Assembly: GCA_013203065.1 (NCBI GenBank)
Contig: JABMQV010000085.1
Coordinates: 1-12,647, forward strand
Direction of reading: 5' to 3'
Length of the DNA: 12,647 nt
Source of the DNA: Desulfobacteraceae bacterium
GTDB taxonomy: Bacteria; Desulfobacterota; DSM-4660; Desulfatiglandales; Desulfatiglandaceae
The first letter of the stretch is position 1, and every line of letters starts with the position of its first letter. Positions 1 through 6,200 of the stretch are shown here, piece by piece. The position numbers and the translations under genes were made by a program. The notes below the pieces were generated by a model, which searched no databases, was not told where the DNA came from, and saw only the letters and a list, made by a program, of their open reading frames with translations.

Positions 1-861
1 TCCGCATTGGCCGGATTAGGTGTCAAGAAGGTGGGCCACGCCGGGACACTTGATCCGTTTGCAACGGGGTTGCTCATTATCCTCTCGGGCCAGGGGACCA
101 AGCTTTCCCCCTTTATCATGTCTGAGAGCAAAATCTACCTTGCGACCATCAGGCTGGGCATTGAAACGGACACAATGGATCCTACAGGGCAGGTGATCCG
201 CACCTCTTCGGTGCCGGTCCTGAACCCTCAACAGATCCAGGAGAAGGCCAACGGCCTTGTGGGACGAAGAGAACAGGTTCCGCCACGCTATTCAGCCGTC
301 AAATACAAGGGGAAAAGGGCATACAAGCTGGCGCGGAAAGGAATTGAATTTGATCTCAAAAGCAGGAAGATCACTGTGCACTCCATATCAGTTCTTTCCG
401 TCGACCTCCCGCATGTCACCATGGAGGTAAGATGTTCCGGTGGGACCTATGTGAGGAGCCTTGCGGCAGAACTGGGCGGGATCCTTGGATCCGGTGCCCA
501 TCTCAAATCCCTCAGGAGATTGGGAAGCGGTTCTTTTGAAGTACGAAATGCACTGAATTCGAAAGAGATTTCAGCAAGCGTTGGCGGGCACCCCCTTGGG
601 GATAGGATTATCCCCCTTAGCGCGGCCCTTCCCAACATGATGGAATTTGAGGTGGAGAGGGATCTTGCAGAGAAGGTTAGGCATGGCTATCAGCCTGCCT
701 GGGAGGAACTCAAGGAGGTCTCGGATTTTGACGGCAGCAAAGGAAGCGGGGATGGCCGTCTTAAGTTTGTTAAGGATGGTGAACTGTTGGCCATCGTAAA
801 CATTGAACATGGCAAAGGGTCCGACCATCCAATCCCAAGATTGGAAAGAGTGTTTTTGTAA
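1..861 (+). CDS. truB: tRNA pseudouridine(55) synthase TruB, 5'-truncated by the window edge
   Basis: TruB isomerises U55 to pseudouridine in the T-loop of tRNAs in the cytoplasm. The frame is already open at base 1, so roughly the first 30 residues lie outside the window; the TTG at 7 is an internal codon, not the start. Visible family motifs are KVGHAGTLDPFATG, with the catalytic Asp codon at 52-54, then the YSAVKYKGKRAY segment, then CSGGTYVRSLAAELG (the RNA-contacting Gly-Thr-Tyr-Val-Arg block), and LRRLGSGSFEV. The last ~60 residues (GELLAIVNIE region) look like the C-terminal PUA-like domain. The gene sits 42 bp upstream of rpsO, the usual neighbour in the nusA-infB-rbfA-truB-rpsO-pnp cluster, so co-transcription is likely. 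It ends with TAA. Identification is secure. Confidence 0.97.
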   Translation, partial: SALAGLGVKKVGHAGTLDPFATGLLIILSGQGTKLSPFIMSESKIYLATIRLGIETDTMDPTGQVIRTSSVPVLNPQQIQEKANGLVGRREQVPPRYSAVKYKGKRAYKLARKGIEFDLKSRKITVHSISVLSVDLPHVTMEVRCSGGTYVRSLAAELGGILGSGAHLKSLRRLGSGSFEVRNALNSKEISASVGGHPLGDRIIPLSAALPNMMEFEVERDLAEKVRHGYQPAWEELKEVSDFDGSKGSGDGRLKFVKDGELLAIVNIEHGKGSDHPIPRLERVFL

Positions 862-889
862 TCTTTTTTGGCCTTAACGAATAATCCAT

Positions 890-896
890 AGGAGGT
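890..896 (+). promoter_or_regulatory. Strong ribosome binding site for rpsO
   Basis: AGGAGGT lies 7 nt before the GTG at 904. It is a near-perfect Shine-Dalgarno sequence and is the reason for choosing the non-ATG start of rpsO. Confidence 0.8.
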
Positions 897-903
897 ATCA
901 GAA

Positions 904-1173
904 GTGGTTTTGACGCCAGAAACTAAGAGAGAGATTGTTGATCGTTTCAGTCAACATGAGAGGGACACGGGTTCACCCGAGGTTCAGATTGCCCTCTTTA
1001 GCAACAGAATCAAGTACCTTACCGACCATTTCAAGGTGCACAAGAAAGACCATCATTCGCGTAGGGGTCTATTGAAATTAGTTGGTAAGAGGAGAAGGCT
1101 CCTTAATTATTTGAAGAAGAAGGATGTGGAGAAATACAGGGGCGTTATCAAGGAACTCGGCATTCGAAAGTAG
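904..1173 (+). CDS. rpsO: 30S ribosomal protein S15
   Basis: S15 is a primary binder of the central domain of 16S rRNA and helps nucleate the platform of the 30S subunit. The 89-residue length is exactly that expected. Characteristic blocks are [19 protein letters not shown], then [20 protein letters not shown] with its many Arg/Lys rRNA contacts, and LLNYL followed by [12 protein letters not shown] at the C terminus. The GTG start is supported by the ideal Shine-Dalgarno at 890-896. It lies between truB and pnp, a highly conserved order. In several bacteria S15 represses its own translation through a leader structure; I could not identify such a structure in the 42-bp truB-rpsO gap. It stops with TAG. 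Confidence 0.98.
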   Translation: MVLTPETKREIVDRFSQHERDTGSPEVQIALFSNRIKYLTDHFKVHKKDHHSRRGLLKLVGKRRRLLNYLKKKDVEKYRGVIKELGIRK

Positions 1174-1187
1174 GAGAGTGAACAAAT

Positions 1188-1216
1188 TTGTGACTGAGAG
1201 GAACAAACGCTATCAA
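1188..1216 (+). promoter_or_regulatory. Possible weak sigma-70-type promoter for pnp
   Basis: TTGTGA (1188-1193) and TATCAA (1211-1216) are separated by exactly 17 bp in the rpsO-pnp gap. Each matches 4 of 6 consensus bases. Transcription would start near 1223, leaving a leader of about 60 nt before pnp. A separate pnp promoter at this position is known in E. coli, but the match here is modest and could be chance. Confidence 0.25.
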
Positions 1217-1244
1217 TCTTTTCAAGAGAAGACAGCCATCAGTC
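1192..1244 (+). other. Possible long-range stem-loop in the rpsO-pnp intergenic mRNA
   Basis: GACTGA (1192-1197) is complementary to TCAGTC (1239-1244). The enclosed segment contains a small inner hairpin, TCTT/AAGA (1217-1220 with 1224-1227). In E. coli the equivalent region holds an RNase III-cleaved hairpin used in pnp autoregulation. Here the pairing is only 6 bp and the resemblance is positional, so this is a low-confidence call. Confidence 0.2.
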
Positions 1245-1282
1245 TACCGAAAACCCAGTAACACTGAAAGGAAAAGTGAAAA

Positions 1283-3382
1283 ATGATAAAGAACAGTTCA
1301 ATCGAGATTAACGGTCAGACCTTGAGCGTGGAGACGGGTCGCATCGCAAGACAGACAAGCGGATCTGTCGTCGTGACTCTAGGTGAAACAGTCGTGCTTG
1401 TAACCGCTGTATCCACAGATGAGGTTCGCGAAGGGATCGATTTTCTCCCCCTGACCGTGGAATATCAGGAGATGTCCTATGCGGGGGGACAAATTCCCGG
1501 GAATTTTTTCCGCAGGGATATGGGCCGGCCCGGCGAGAGAGAGACTTTGACCTCTCGCCTGATAGACAGACCGCTCAGACCCCTCTTCCCTGAAAATTAC
1601 CGCTTCGAGACCCAGGTGATTGCCAGTGTGCTCTCAACAGACAAGGAAAATGAGGCAGATGTGTTGGCCATGTTGGGTGCCTCAATGGCATTGGAAATTT
1701 CCGATATCCCTTTTAATGGGCCTATTGCCGGGATCCGCGTGGGAAGAGTGGAGGGCAAGCTGGTAGCCAACCCCACGATCAGCCAACAGGCTGAAAGTGA
1801 TGTCAATCTAATTGTGGCCGGTGGCCGGTCAGGAATCGTTATGGTTGAAGGCGGCGGCCTTTTTGTCCCCGAATCGGACATGATCGAAGCGATTTTTTAT
1901 GGGTACGAGGCCATACAGCCCATGCTCCAAATGCAGGAGGAGTTCAGGAGGGAGATTGGAAAACCAAAAAGGGCTTTTCAGCCGGATTCGGCCGATGAAG
2001 CGCTTTATAAAAAAATCGCAGATACGGGAACCCTCCTGTTGAAAGAATCTATTTCCACACCGGATAAGTTAGAACGACAACTGAAGGTGAAAGAGGCCAA
2101 ACGCTCTATCCTTGAGTCCATCTCCGAGTCCCACGAAGAGGGGAAATCTGAAATCGTTGAGGCCTTGGATGCTTTGGAAAAGAAGATAATCCGCGAGATG
2201 ATCCTGGATGAAGGGAAGAGGATCGACGGACGTTCATTCAAGGAAGTAAGGCCCATAGAATGTATGGTGGGTGTCCTCCCCCGTGTTCACGGCTCCGCCC
2301 TTTTTACGCGAGGGGAGACCCAGGCAATGGTCATGACTACCCTGGGGACTGAGCGGGACGAACAGAGGATGGAATCCATTTATGGAAATCATTTCAGATC
2401 CTTTATATTTCATTATAATTTTCCACCCTACAGCGTGGGCGAAGCAAAAAGGCTGAGCGGCCCGGGCCGGAGGGAGATAGGCCACGGAGCGCTTGCGCGA
2501 CGGGCACTCGCCCCCTTGCTGCCCGACAAGGAGGATTTTCAATATTGTATCCGAGTGGTCTCAGAGATCCTTGAATCCAATGGTTCTTCCTCCATGGCCA
2601 GTGTTTGTGGCGGATGCCTCTCGCTTATGGATGCGGGTGTTCCAATCCAGGAACCCGTGGCCGGGGTGGCAATGGGTCTCGTCTCCGATGGAAACAAGGT
2701 GGTCGTGCTTACCGATATTATTGGTGATGAAGACCATTTCGGTGATATGGATTTCAAGGTAGCAGGTACGCGTGACGGGATTACCGCCCTTCAGATGGAT
2801 ATCAAAATCGACGGGATTACAAGGGAGATAATGCAAGAGGCCCTTGAACAGGCCAGGGAAGGGCGGCTTTTCATACTGGATCAGATGATAAAGGCAATAG
2901 CCAAACCGCGGAGCCATGTATCCGAATTTGCACCGGTTATCACCAGGATTCAGATCAAACCTGAAAAGGTCAGGGTCCTGATTGGCCCGGGAGGCAAGAC
3001 TATCAGAGAGATTTCAAACGGCACCGGCGCAAGGATAGACGTGGATGACGAAGGAGTCGTCACGATCTCTTCCCCGGACAAGGAATCTACCGACGCTGCC
3101 GTGAGGAAGATTGGAGAAATAAGCCAGGAGGCCGAGGTAGACAAGCTTTACCTGGGGAAGGTCGTCAAGATCATGGATTTTGGGGCCTTTGTGGAAATCT
3201 TTCCCGGAACAGACGGTCTTGTCCACATATCGCAGTTGGACAAGGAAAGAGTAAACAAGGTTACGGACGTGCTCAACGAGGGAGATGAAGTCCTTGTGAA
3301 GGTCTTGGAGGTAGACGAGCGCGGAAAAATTCGTCTCTCGCGCAAGGCCGCACTTGGTGAAAGCCTGGACAATGTATCGTAA
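1283..3382 (+). CDS. pnp: Polynucleotide phosphorylase (polyribonucleotide nucleotidyltransferase)
   Basis: PNPase degrades RNA 3'-to-5' by phosphorolysis, releasing nucleoside diphosphates, and works as a trimer in the RNA decay machinery. The 699-residue length is typical. Domains in order: first RNase PH-like domain (about 10-140, with FFRR at 75-78 and TSRLIDRPLRP at 90-100), the alpha-helical linker (about 240-320), the catalytic second RNase PH-like domain (about 325-540), KH domain (GPGG loop at 568-571) and S1 domain (from about 625). By alignment with E. coli, the metal ligands are D484 and D490 and the nearby K492 is present. SSSMASVCGG is intact. AAGGA at 1268-1272 supports the ATG. 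The 3' end overlaps the next gene by 11 bp, implying translational coupling. No sign of damage. Confidence 0.99.
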   Translation: MIKNSSIEINGQTLSVETGRIARQTSGSVVVTLGETVVLVTAVSTDEVREGIDFLPLTVEYQEMSYAGGQIPGNFFRRDMGRPGERETLTSRLIDRPLRPLFPENYRFETQVIASVLSTDKENEADVLAMLGASMALEISDIPFNGPIAGIRVGRVEGKLVANPTISQQAESDVNLIVAGGRSGIVMVEGGGLFVPESDMIEAIFYGYEAIQPMLQMQEEFRREIGKPKRAFQPDSADEALYKKIADTGTLLLKESISTPDKLERQLKVKEAKRSILESISESHEEGKSEIVEALDALEKKIIREMILDEGKRIDGRSFKEVRPIECMVGVLPRVHGSALFTRGETQAMVMTTLGTERDEQRMESIYGNHFRSFIFHYNFPPYSVGEAKRLSGPGRREIGHGALARRALAPLLPDKEDFQYCIRVVSEILESNGSSSMASVCGGCLSLMDAGVPIQEPVAGVAMGLVSDGNKVVVLTDIIGDEDHFGDMDFKVAGTRDGITALQMDIKIDGITREIMQEALEQAREGRLFILDQMIKAIAKPRSHVSEFAPVITRIQIKPEKVRVLIGPGGKTIREISNGTGARIDVDDEGVVTISSPDKESTDAAVRKIGEISQEAEVDKLYLGKVVKIMDFGAFVEIFPGTDGLVHISQLDKERVNKVTDVLNEGDEVLVKVLEVDERGKIRLSRKAALGESLDNVS

Positions 3383-4634
3383 GACAGTTCTGGATAACGG
3401 TGTAAGGATCCTATCGGAGCGATTGGAACATCTGAGATCCGTTTCCCTGGGTATCTGGGTGAACAGGGGCTCCCGTGACGAAGAGGGTCCGGAAAACGGG
3501 ATTTCCCATTTTATAGAGCATATGAGTTTCAAGGGAACCCGGAACCGCACGAGCCTCCAAATCGCCAAGGAACTTGATGCCATCGGCGGTCTTTCCAATG
3601 CATTCACAGGAAAAGAGAATACCTGTTTTCACGGCAGGGTCCTTGGCAAACATTTCATGCTCTTATCGGATATTCTCTCTGATATTTTCTTGAATCCCAC
3701 CTTTGATCTCGATGACTTGGAGCGCGAAAGGCAGGTAATCTTCCAGGAAATCAACATGATGGAGGATAGTCCTGATGATAACATACATGTCCTTTTTAAC
3801 CACTTTTTCTGGCCGGATCACCCCATCGGTATGTCAGTCCTGGGTACGGGGCAGACGGTCTCTACCATTGGGAAGGAAACCATCCTCAGATATGTGAGAA
3901 AATTCTACTCTCCCAGGGAAATCCTTGTGGCGGCTGCAGGAAATGTGGACCATGAGTCCATGGTGGCCTATCTTAAGCCTCTCTTTGAGCCCGCCTCAAG
4001 TGAAGATGGCTCAACCCCGGGAAGGAGTGCACCCCAATCAAACGCGGGCGTTTTCGTTCACTTTAAGGACCTGGAACAGGTCCATATCTGCCTTGGAGGG
4101 GAAGCACCCTCCCAGGCCAGCAACAGGCGGTTTGCAGCCTCCATCTTGAGCACCATTCTGGGGGGGAACATGAGTTCTCGCCTGTTTCAGGAAATCAGAG
4201 AGAACAGGGGCCTGGCATATTCTATTTATTCTTTTCAGTCTGCCTATGTTGATGCGGGCCTTCTTGGCGTCTACGTGGCAACGGACCACCGAAACGTCAA
4301 TCCTTCACTTGAAACGATCCAGCGAGAGGTCATGAAGATCCGCAACGGGGATATATCCGAATCGGACCTGGCCGCTGCCAAAGAACATCTGATAGGCGGC
4401 ATCTATCTGGCCTCCGAGAGCGCTGATAACCGGATGATGCGCATCGCGAAAAATGAATTTGTATTTGAGAAATATGTGAGCCACGAGGAACTGGTCTCAA
4501 ACCTGGAGCAAGTAACCGTTGACGAAGTGGTTGGGATCGCCCAGGACGTATTTAGGAGTGGGAGGGTTTCCCTCGCCACCCTTGGCCCCATGAGGGAAGA
4601 ACACCTTGATAAGGGGTGCCTCCAGTTCAATTAG
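3372..4634 (+). CDS. M16 family zinc peptidase (processing-peptidase-like)
   Basis: A 420-residue member of the M16B group (mitochondrial processing peptidase beta/YmxG/PqqL-like), a cytoplasmic zinc endopeptidase family. The inverted zinc motif HFIEH is at residues 46-50 and the third ligand Glu at 126 in the ERERQVIFQEI segment, matching HxxEH-x(74-76)-E. The second half (about 165-400) carries the conserved RENRGLAYSIYS block of the C-terminal M16 lobe. I chose the ATG at 3372, giving MYRKTVLDNGVRIL, the standard family N terminus. TTG (3354) and GTG (3357) upstream would add five or six residues inside pnp. GGTGA at 3356-3360 is a plausible weak ribosome binding site. The 11-bp overlap with pnp and the pnp-M16-dut order recur in many bacteria. 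The natural substrate is unknown. Confidence 0.94.
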   Translation: MYRKTVLDNGVRILSERLEHLRSVSLGIWVNRGSRDEEGPENGISHFIEHMSFKGTRNRTSLQIAKELDAIGGLSNAFTGKENTCFHGRVLGKHFMLLSDILSDIFLNPTFDLDDLERERQVIFQEINMMEDSPDDNIHVLFNHFFWPDHPIGMSVLGTGQTVSTIGKETILRYVRKFYSPREILVAAAGNVDHESMVAYLKPLFEPASSEDGSTPGRSAPQSNAGVFVHFKDLEQVHICLGGEAPSQASNRRFAASILSTILGGNMSSRLFQEIRENRGLAYSIYSFQSAYVDAGLLGVYVATDHRNVNPSLETIQREVMKIRNGDISESDLAAAKEHLIGGIYLASESADNRMMRIAKNEFVFEKYVSHEELVSNLEQVTVDEVVGIAQDVFRSGRVSLATLGPMREEHLDKGCLQFN

Positions 4635-4658
4635 GGCTTTGCGCATGCCCTTAGCCCT
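4633..4658 (+). other. Small inverted repeats just after the M16 peptidase stop
   Basis: AGGGCT (4633-4638) can pair with AGCCCT (4653-4658), or alternatively AGGGC (4633-4637) with GCCCT (4647-4651). The two pairings are mutually exclusive. No T-tract follows, so this is not a classical intrinsic terminator. The remainder of the 97-bp gap before dut shows only A-rich sequence and the dut ribosome binding site. Confidence 0.25.
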
Positions 4659-4721
4659 TGAAAATCCGCATCTGCTCAAAAAACGTCTTAAAAAAATTTG
4701 CTGACCCGCTGCCTATCAACC

Positions 4722-4727
4722 AGGTGG
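4722..4727 (+). promoter_or_regulatory. Ribosome binding site selecting the TTG start of dut
   Basis: AGGTGG lies 4 nt upstream of the TTG at 4732, a short but usable spacing. It supports the non-ATG start, which yields the expected dUTPase N terminus. Confidence 0.5.
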
Positions 4728-4731
4728 ATCG

Positions 4732-5184
4732 TTGAAAAAAATACCCGTCAAGTTTAAAAGGCTCAGAGAGGACAAAGAACTCCTCTTGCCCACCTACGAG
4801 TCTGAGGGCTCTTCAGGGATGGATATAAGGGCCGATGTCAAGGAACCTGTCCTACTAAGACCCGGTGAAATAAAGCTTATTCCAACCGGGCTGGCTGTTT
4901 CGGTTCCCCTTGGATATGAGGCCCAGATTCGCCCGCGAAGCGGGCTGGCCCTTCGTCATGGTATTGGGTTGGTAAATTCGCCTGGAACCATCGACTCCGA
5001 TTACAGAGGTGAGATTGGGATTATCGTAATCAATTGGGGGTCCGAACCGTACATGATCAGGAAAGGCGACAGAGTAGCCCAGTTAGTCCTATCCAGGATC
5101 TATCAGGCCGTTCCCCTGGAAGTGGAAAAACTTGATGACACCTCCAGGGGAGACGGCGGCTTCGGCCATACAGGGATTGCCTGA
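4732..5184 (+). CDS. dut: Deoxyuridine 5'-triphosphate nucleotidohydrolase (trimeric dUTPase)
   Basis: dUTPase hydrolyses dUTP to dUMP and pyrophosphate, keeping uracil out of DNA and supplying dUMP for thymidylate synthesis. The protein is 150 residues, normal for the homotrimeric family. All five motifs are visible: [10 protein letters not shown] (27-35), II RPRSGLA (67-73), III with TIDSDYRGE (86-94) including catalytic Asp88 and the base-stacking Tyr91, [11 protein letters not shown] (112-120), [11 protein letters not shown] (139-148). Motif V usually reads GFGSTG; the Ser-to-His change is a mild variation in the flexible C-terminal arm. The start is TTG with AGGTGG upstream. It follows the M16 peptidase after 97 bp and is 8 bp from the next gene, suggesting one mRNA with the hydrolase. 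Confidence 0.98.
   Translation: MKKIPVKFKRLREDKELLLPTYESEGSSGMDIRADVKEPVLLRPGEIKLIPTGLAVSVPLGYEAQIRPRSGLALRHGIGLVNSPGTIDSDYRGEIGIIVINWGSEPYMIRKGDRVAQLVLSRIYQAVPLEVEKLDDTSRGDGGFGHTGIA
4931..4945 (+). repeat. Perfect 6-bp stem with GAA triloop inside dut
   Basis: GCCCGC-GAA-GCGGGC forms a perfect hairpin within the codons of dUTPase motif II (Arg-Pro-Arg-Ser-Gly). Its core is GCGAAGC, a heptamer known to fold as an unusually stable DNA mini-hairpin. The protein motif constrains the bases, so this is probably incidental. Confidence 0.5.
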
Positions 5185-5192
5185 GAGGTCTC

Positions 5193-5966
5193 ATGAGATT
5201 TTCCATCTTGGCATCGGGTAGCAGTGGAAATACCTGTTACATTGAAACCGGGAAGGCAAGCGTGCTGATAGATGCCGGGTTGAGCGGCCGAGAGACAGAA
5301 CGCCGACTTGGTCTGCTGGGAGTGAGTGCCAGGAACCTCGACGCCCTCATTATCACCCACGAGCATTCTGACCACATAAAGGGCGCCGGGCCTTTGGCCC
5401 GGCGATTTGATCTGCCCCTTTATATCAACCGCAAGACTCTGGAAAGAGGTCAGAGGACTATGGGTAACCTGCCCAAACCGGTCATCGTTCGGACCGGCCA
5501 AACCCTGACTATCAGGGACCTCACCGTGGAGACCTTCACCAAGTGCCATGACGCTGCCGACCCCATTGGACTTATCCTTTCTTTCGATGGAACAAGAATG
5601 GGTCTGATCACGGATCTGGGACGTAGCACAAGGCTTGTGGTGGACCGTCTGAGAGAATGCAACGCCCTCATTGTGGAATTTAACCATGACCAGGAGATGT
5701 TGGAAGAGGGGCCTTACCCGCTGGATCTGAAGAGAAGGATCAAGGGGCCTGATGGGCATCTGTCAAATAAACAGGCAGGGGACCTGGTGCGTAAAATATG
5801 TCATGACAACCTGAATTACCTGGTTCTCGCTCACCTCAGCAAGACCAATAACAACCCTACGAAGGCCCATAAAGAGGCAAAAGAGGCCCTTGGCGAATCC
5901 GGGATTACCCGGGCCAGCATCTTGATCAGTGAGCAGGATACTCCCTCACCCTTGATACAACTATAG
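5193..5966 (+). CDS. Metallo-beta-lactamase-fold hydrolase, YycJ/WalJ type
   Basis: A 257-residue cytoplasmic protein of the metallo-beta-lactamase superfamily, closest in motif pattern to YycJ (WalJ), for which DNA exonuclease activity (5'-to-3') and a role in DNA repair have been described in Gram-positive bacteria. Seen in order: FSILASGSSGN at the N terminus, LIDAGLSGR (25-33), the dinuclear metal motif HEHSDH (56-61), His119, Asp141, NHD (164-166), HLSN (189-192) and HLSKTNN (214-220). The set of metal ligands is complete, so it should be catalytically competent. The ATG at 5193 is preceded by GAGAGG (5184-5189) and lies 8 bp after dut. It ends in TAG, and the next gene continues in the same frame 6 bp later. 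Substrate assignment is by family only. Confidence 0.92.
   Translation: MRFSILASGSSGNTCYIETGKASVLIDAGLSGRETERRLGLLGVSARNLDALIITHEHSDHIKGAGPLARRFDLPLYINRKTLERGQRTMGNLPKPVIVRTGQTLTIRDLTVETFTKCHDAADPIGLILSFDGTRMGLITDLGRSTRLVVDRLRECNALIVEFNHDQEMLEEGPYPLDLKRRIKGPDGHLSNKQAGDLVRKICHDNLNYLVLAHLSKTNNNPTKAHKEAKEALGESGITRASILISEQDTPSPLIQL
5384..5404 (+). repeat. Perfect 9-bp GC-rich stem-loop inside the hydrolase gene
   Basis: CGCCGGGCC (5384-5392) and GGCCCGGCG (5396-5404) are perfect complements around a TTT loop, all G/C in the stem. It encodes Ala-Gly-Pro-Leu-Ala-Arg-Arg just after the HEHSDH metal motif. No T-tract follows (ATTTGATC), so termination is not expected. It may slow ribosomes or RNA polymerase, or be incidental to GC-rich codons. 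Confidence 0.7.
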
Positions 5967-5972
5967 GGCCCC

Positions 5973-6176
5973 GTGGAGAACGGTCAAAATACCAGAAAAA
6001 GGCGGCGAAAGCGGGAATATCTCTGCAGTTGCTGCGGCAGGGAACGGCCTTTTTGTTGGCGCTGCACATGCAATTTTCAGATCTGCAATGGTTGCATGGA
6101 GGAAAATCTGTGGGGTTTCACCTGCAGCGGGGTTAACTGGCAATGCCCTGATTGCGGTGCCTTGAGGCCATTCTGA
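5973..6176 (+). CDS. Small cysteine-rich protein, probably zinc-binding, function unknown
   Basis: A 67-residue product with 11 cysteines at 18, 20, 21, 28, 31, 33, 38, 41, 51, 58 and 61. The arrangement CxCC, CxxCxC, CxxC, CxxC suggests two or more structural zinc sites, with the last pair (CPDCG) resembling a zinc-ribbon knuckle. The N terminus is very basic (TRKRRRKRE, residues 7-15), consistent with nucleic-acid binding. It has no signal peptide or membrane segment. The only usable start is GTG at 5973, 6 bp after the preceding TAG and in the same frame as that gene; its ribosome binding site is poor (AGGG at 5965-5968, 4 nt away), so translational coupling is likely. I do not recognise a named family. 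The regular cysteine pattern and tight placement argue that it is a real gene, although no homology search was possible. Confidence 0.72.
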   Translation: MENGQNTRKRRRKREYLCSCCGRERPFCWRCTCNFQICNGCMEENLWGFTCSGVNWQCPDCGALRPF

Positions 6177-6200
6177 ACCCAAAGACATCAACCGTATCTT

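Noticed and set aside
3354..3371. TTG (3354) or GTG (3357) as the M16 peptidase start
   Set aside because: The extra residues are not part of the usual family N terminus, which begins close to the ATG at 3372, and the candidate ribosome binding site at 3356-3360 fits that ATG.
3014..3607. Antisense open frame of 197 codons opposite the pnp 3' end and the M16 5' end
   Set aside because: It covers the KH and S1 domains of PNPase and the zinc motif of the peptidase on the sense strand; it is a shadow.
4633..4658. Inverted repeat after the M16 gene as an intrinsic terminator
   Set aside because: Stems are 5-6 bp and no T-tract follows; it is listed only as a minor repeat.
5103..5759. Antisense open frame of 218 codons opposite dut and the YycJ-like gene
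   Set aside because: Both sense genes have complete family motifs across this stretch, and the antisense translation has no recognisable features.
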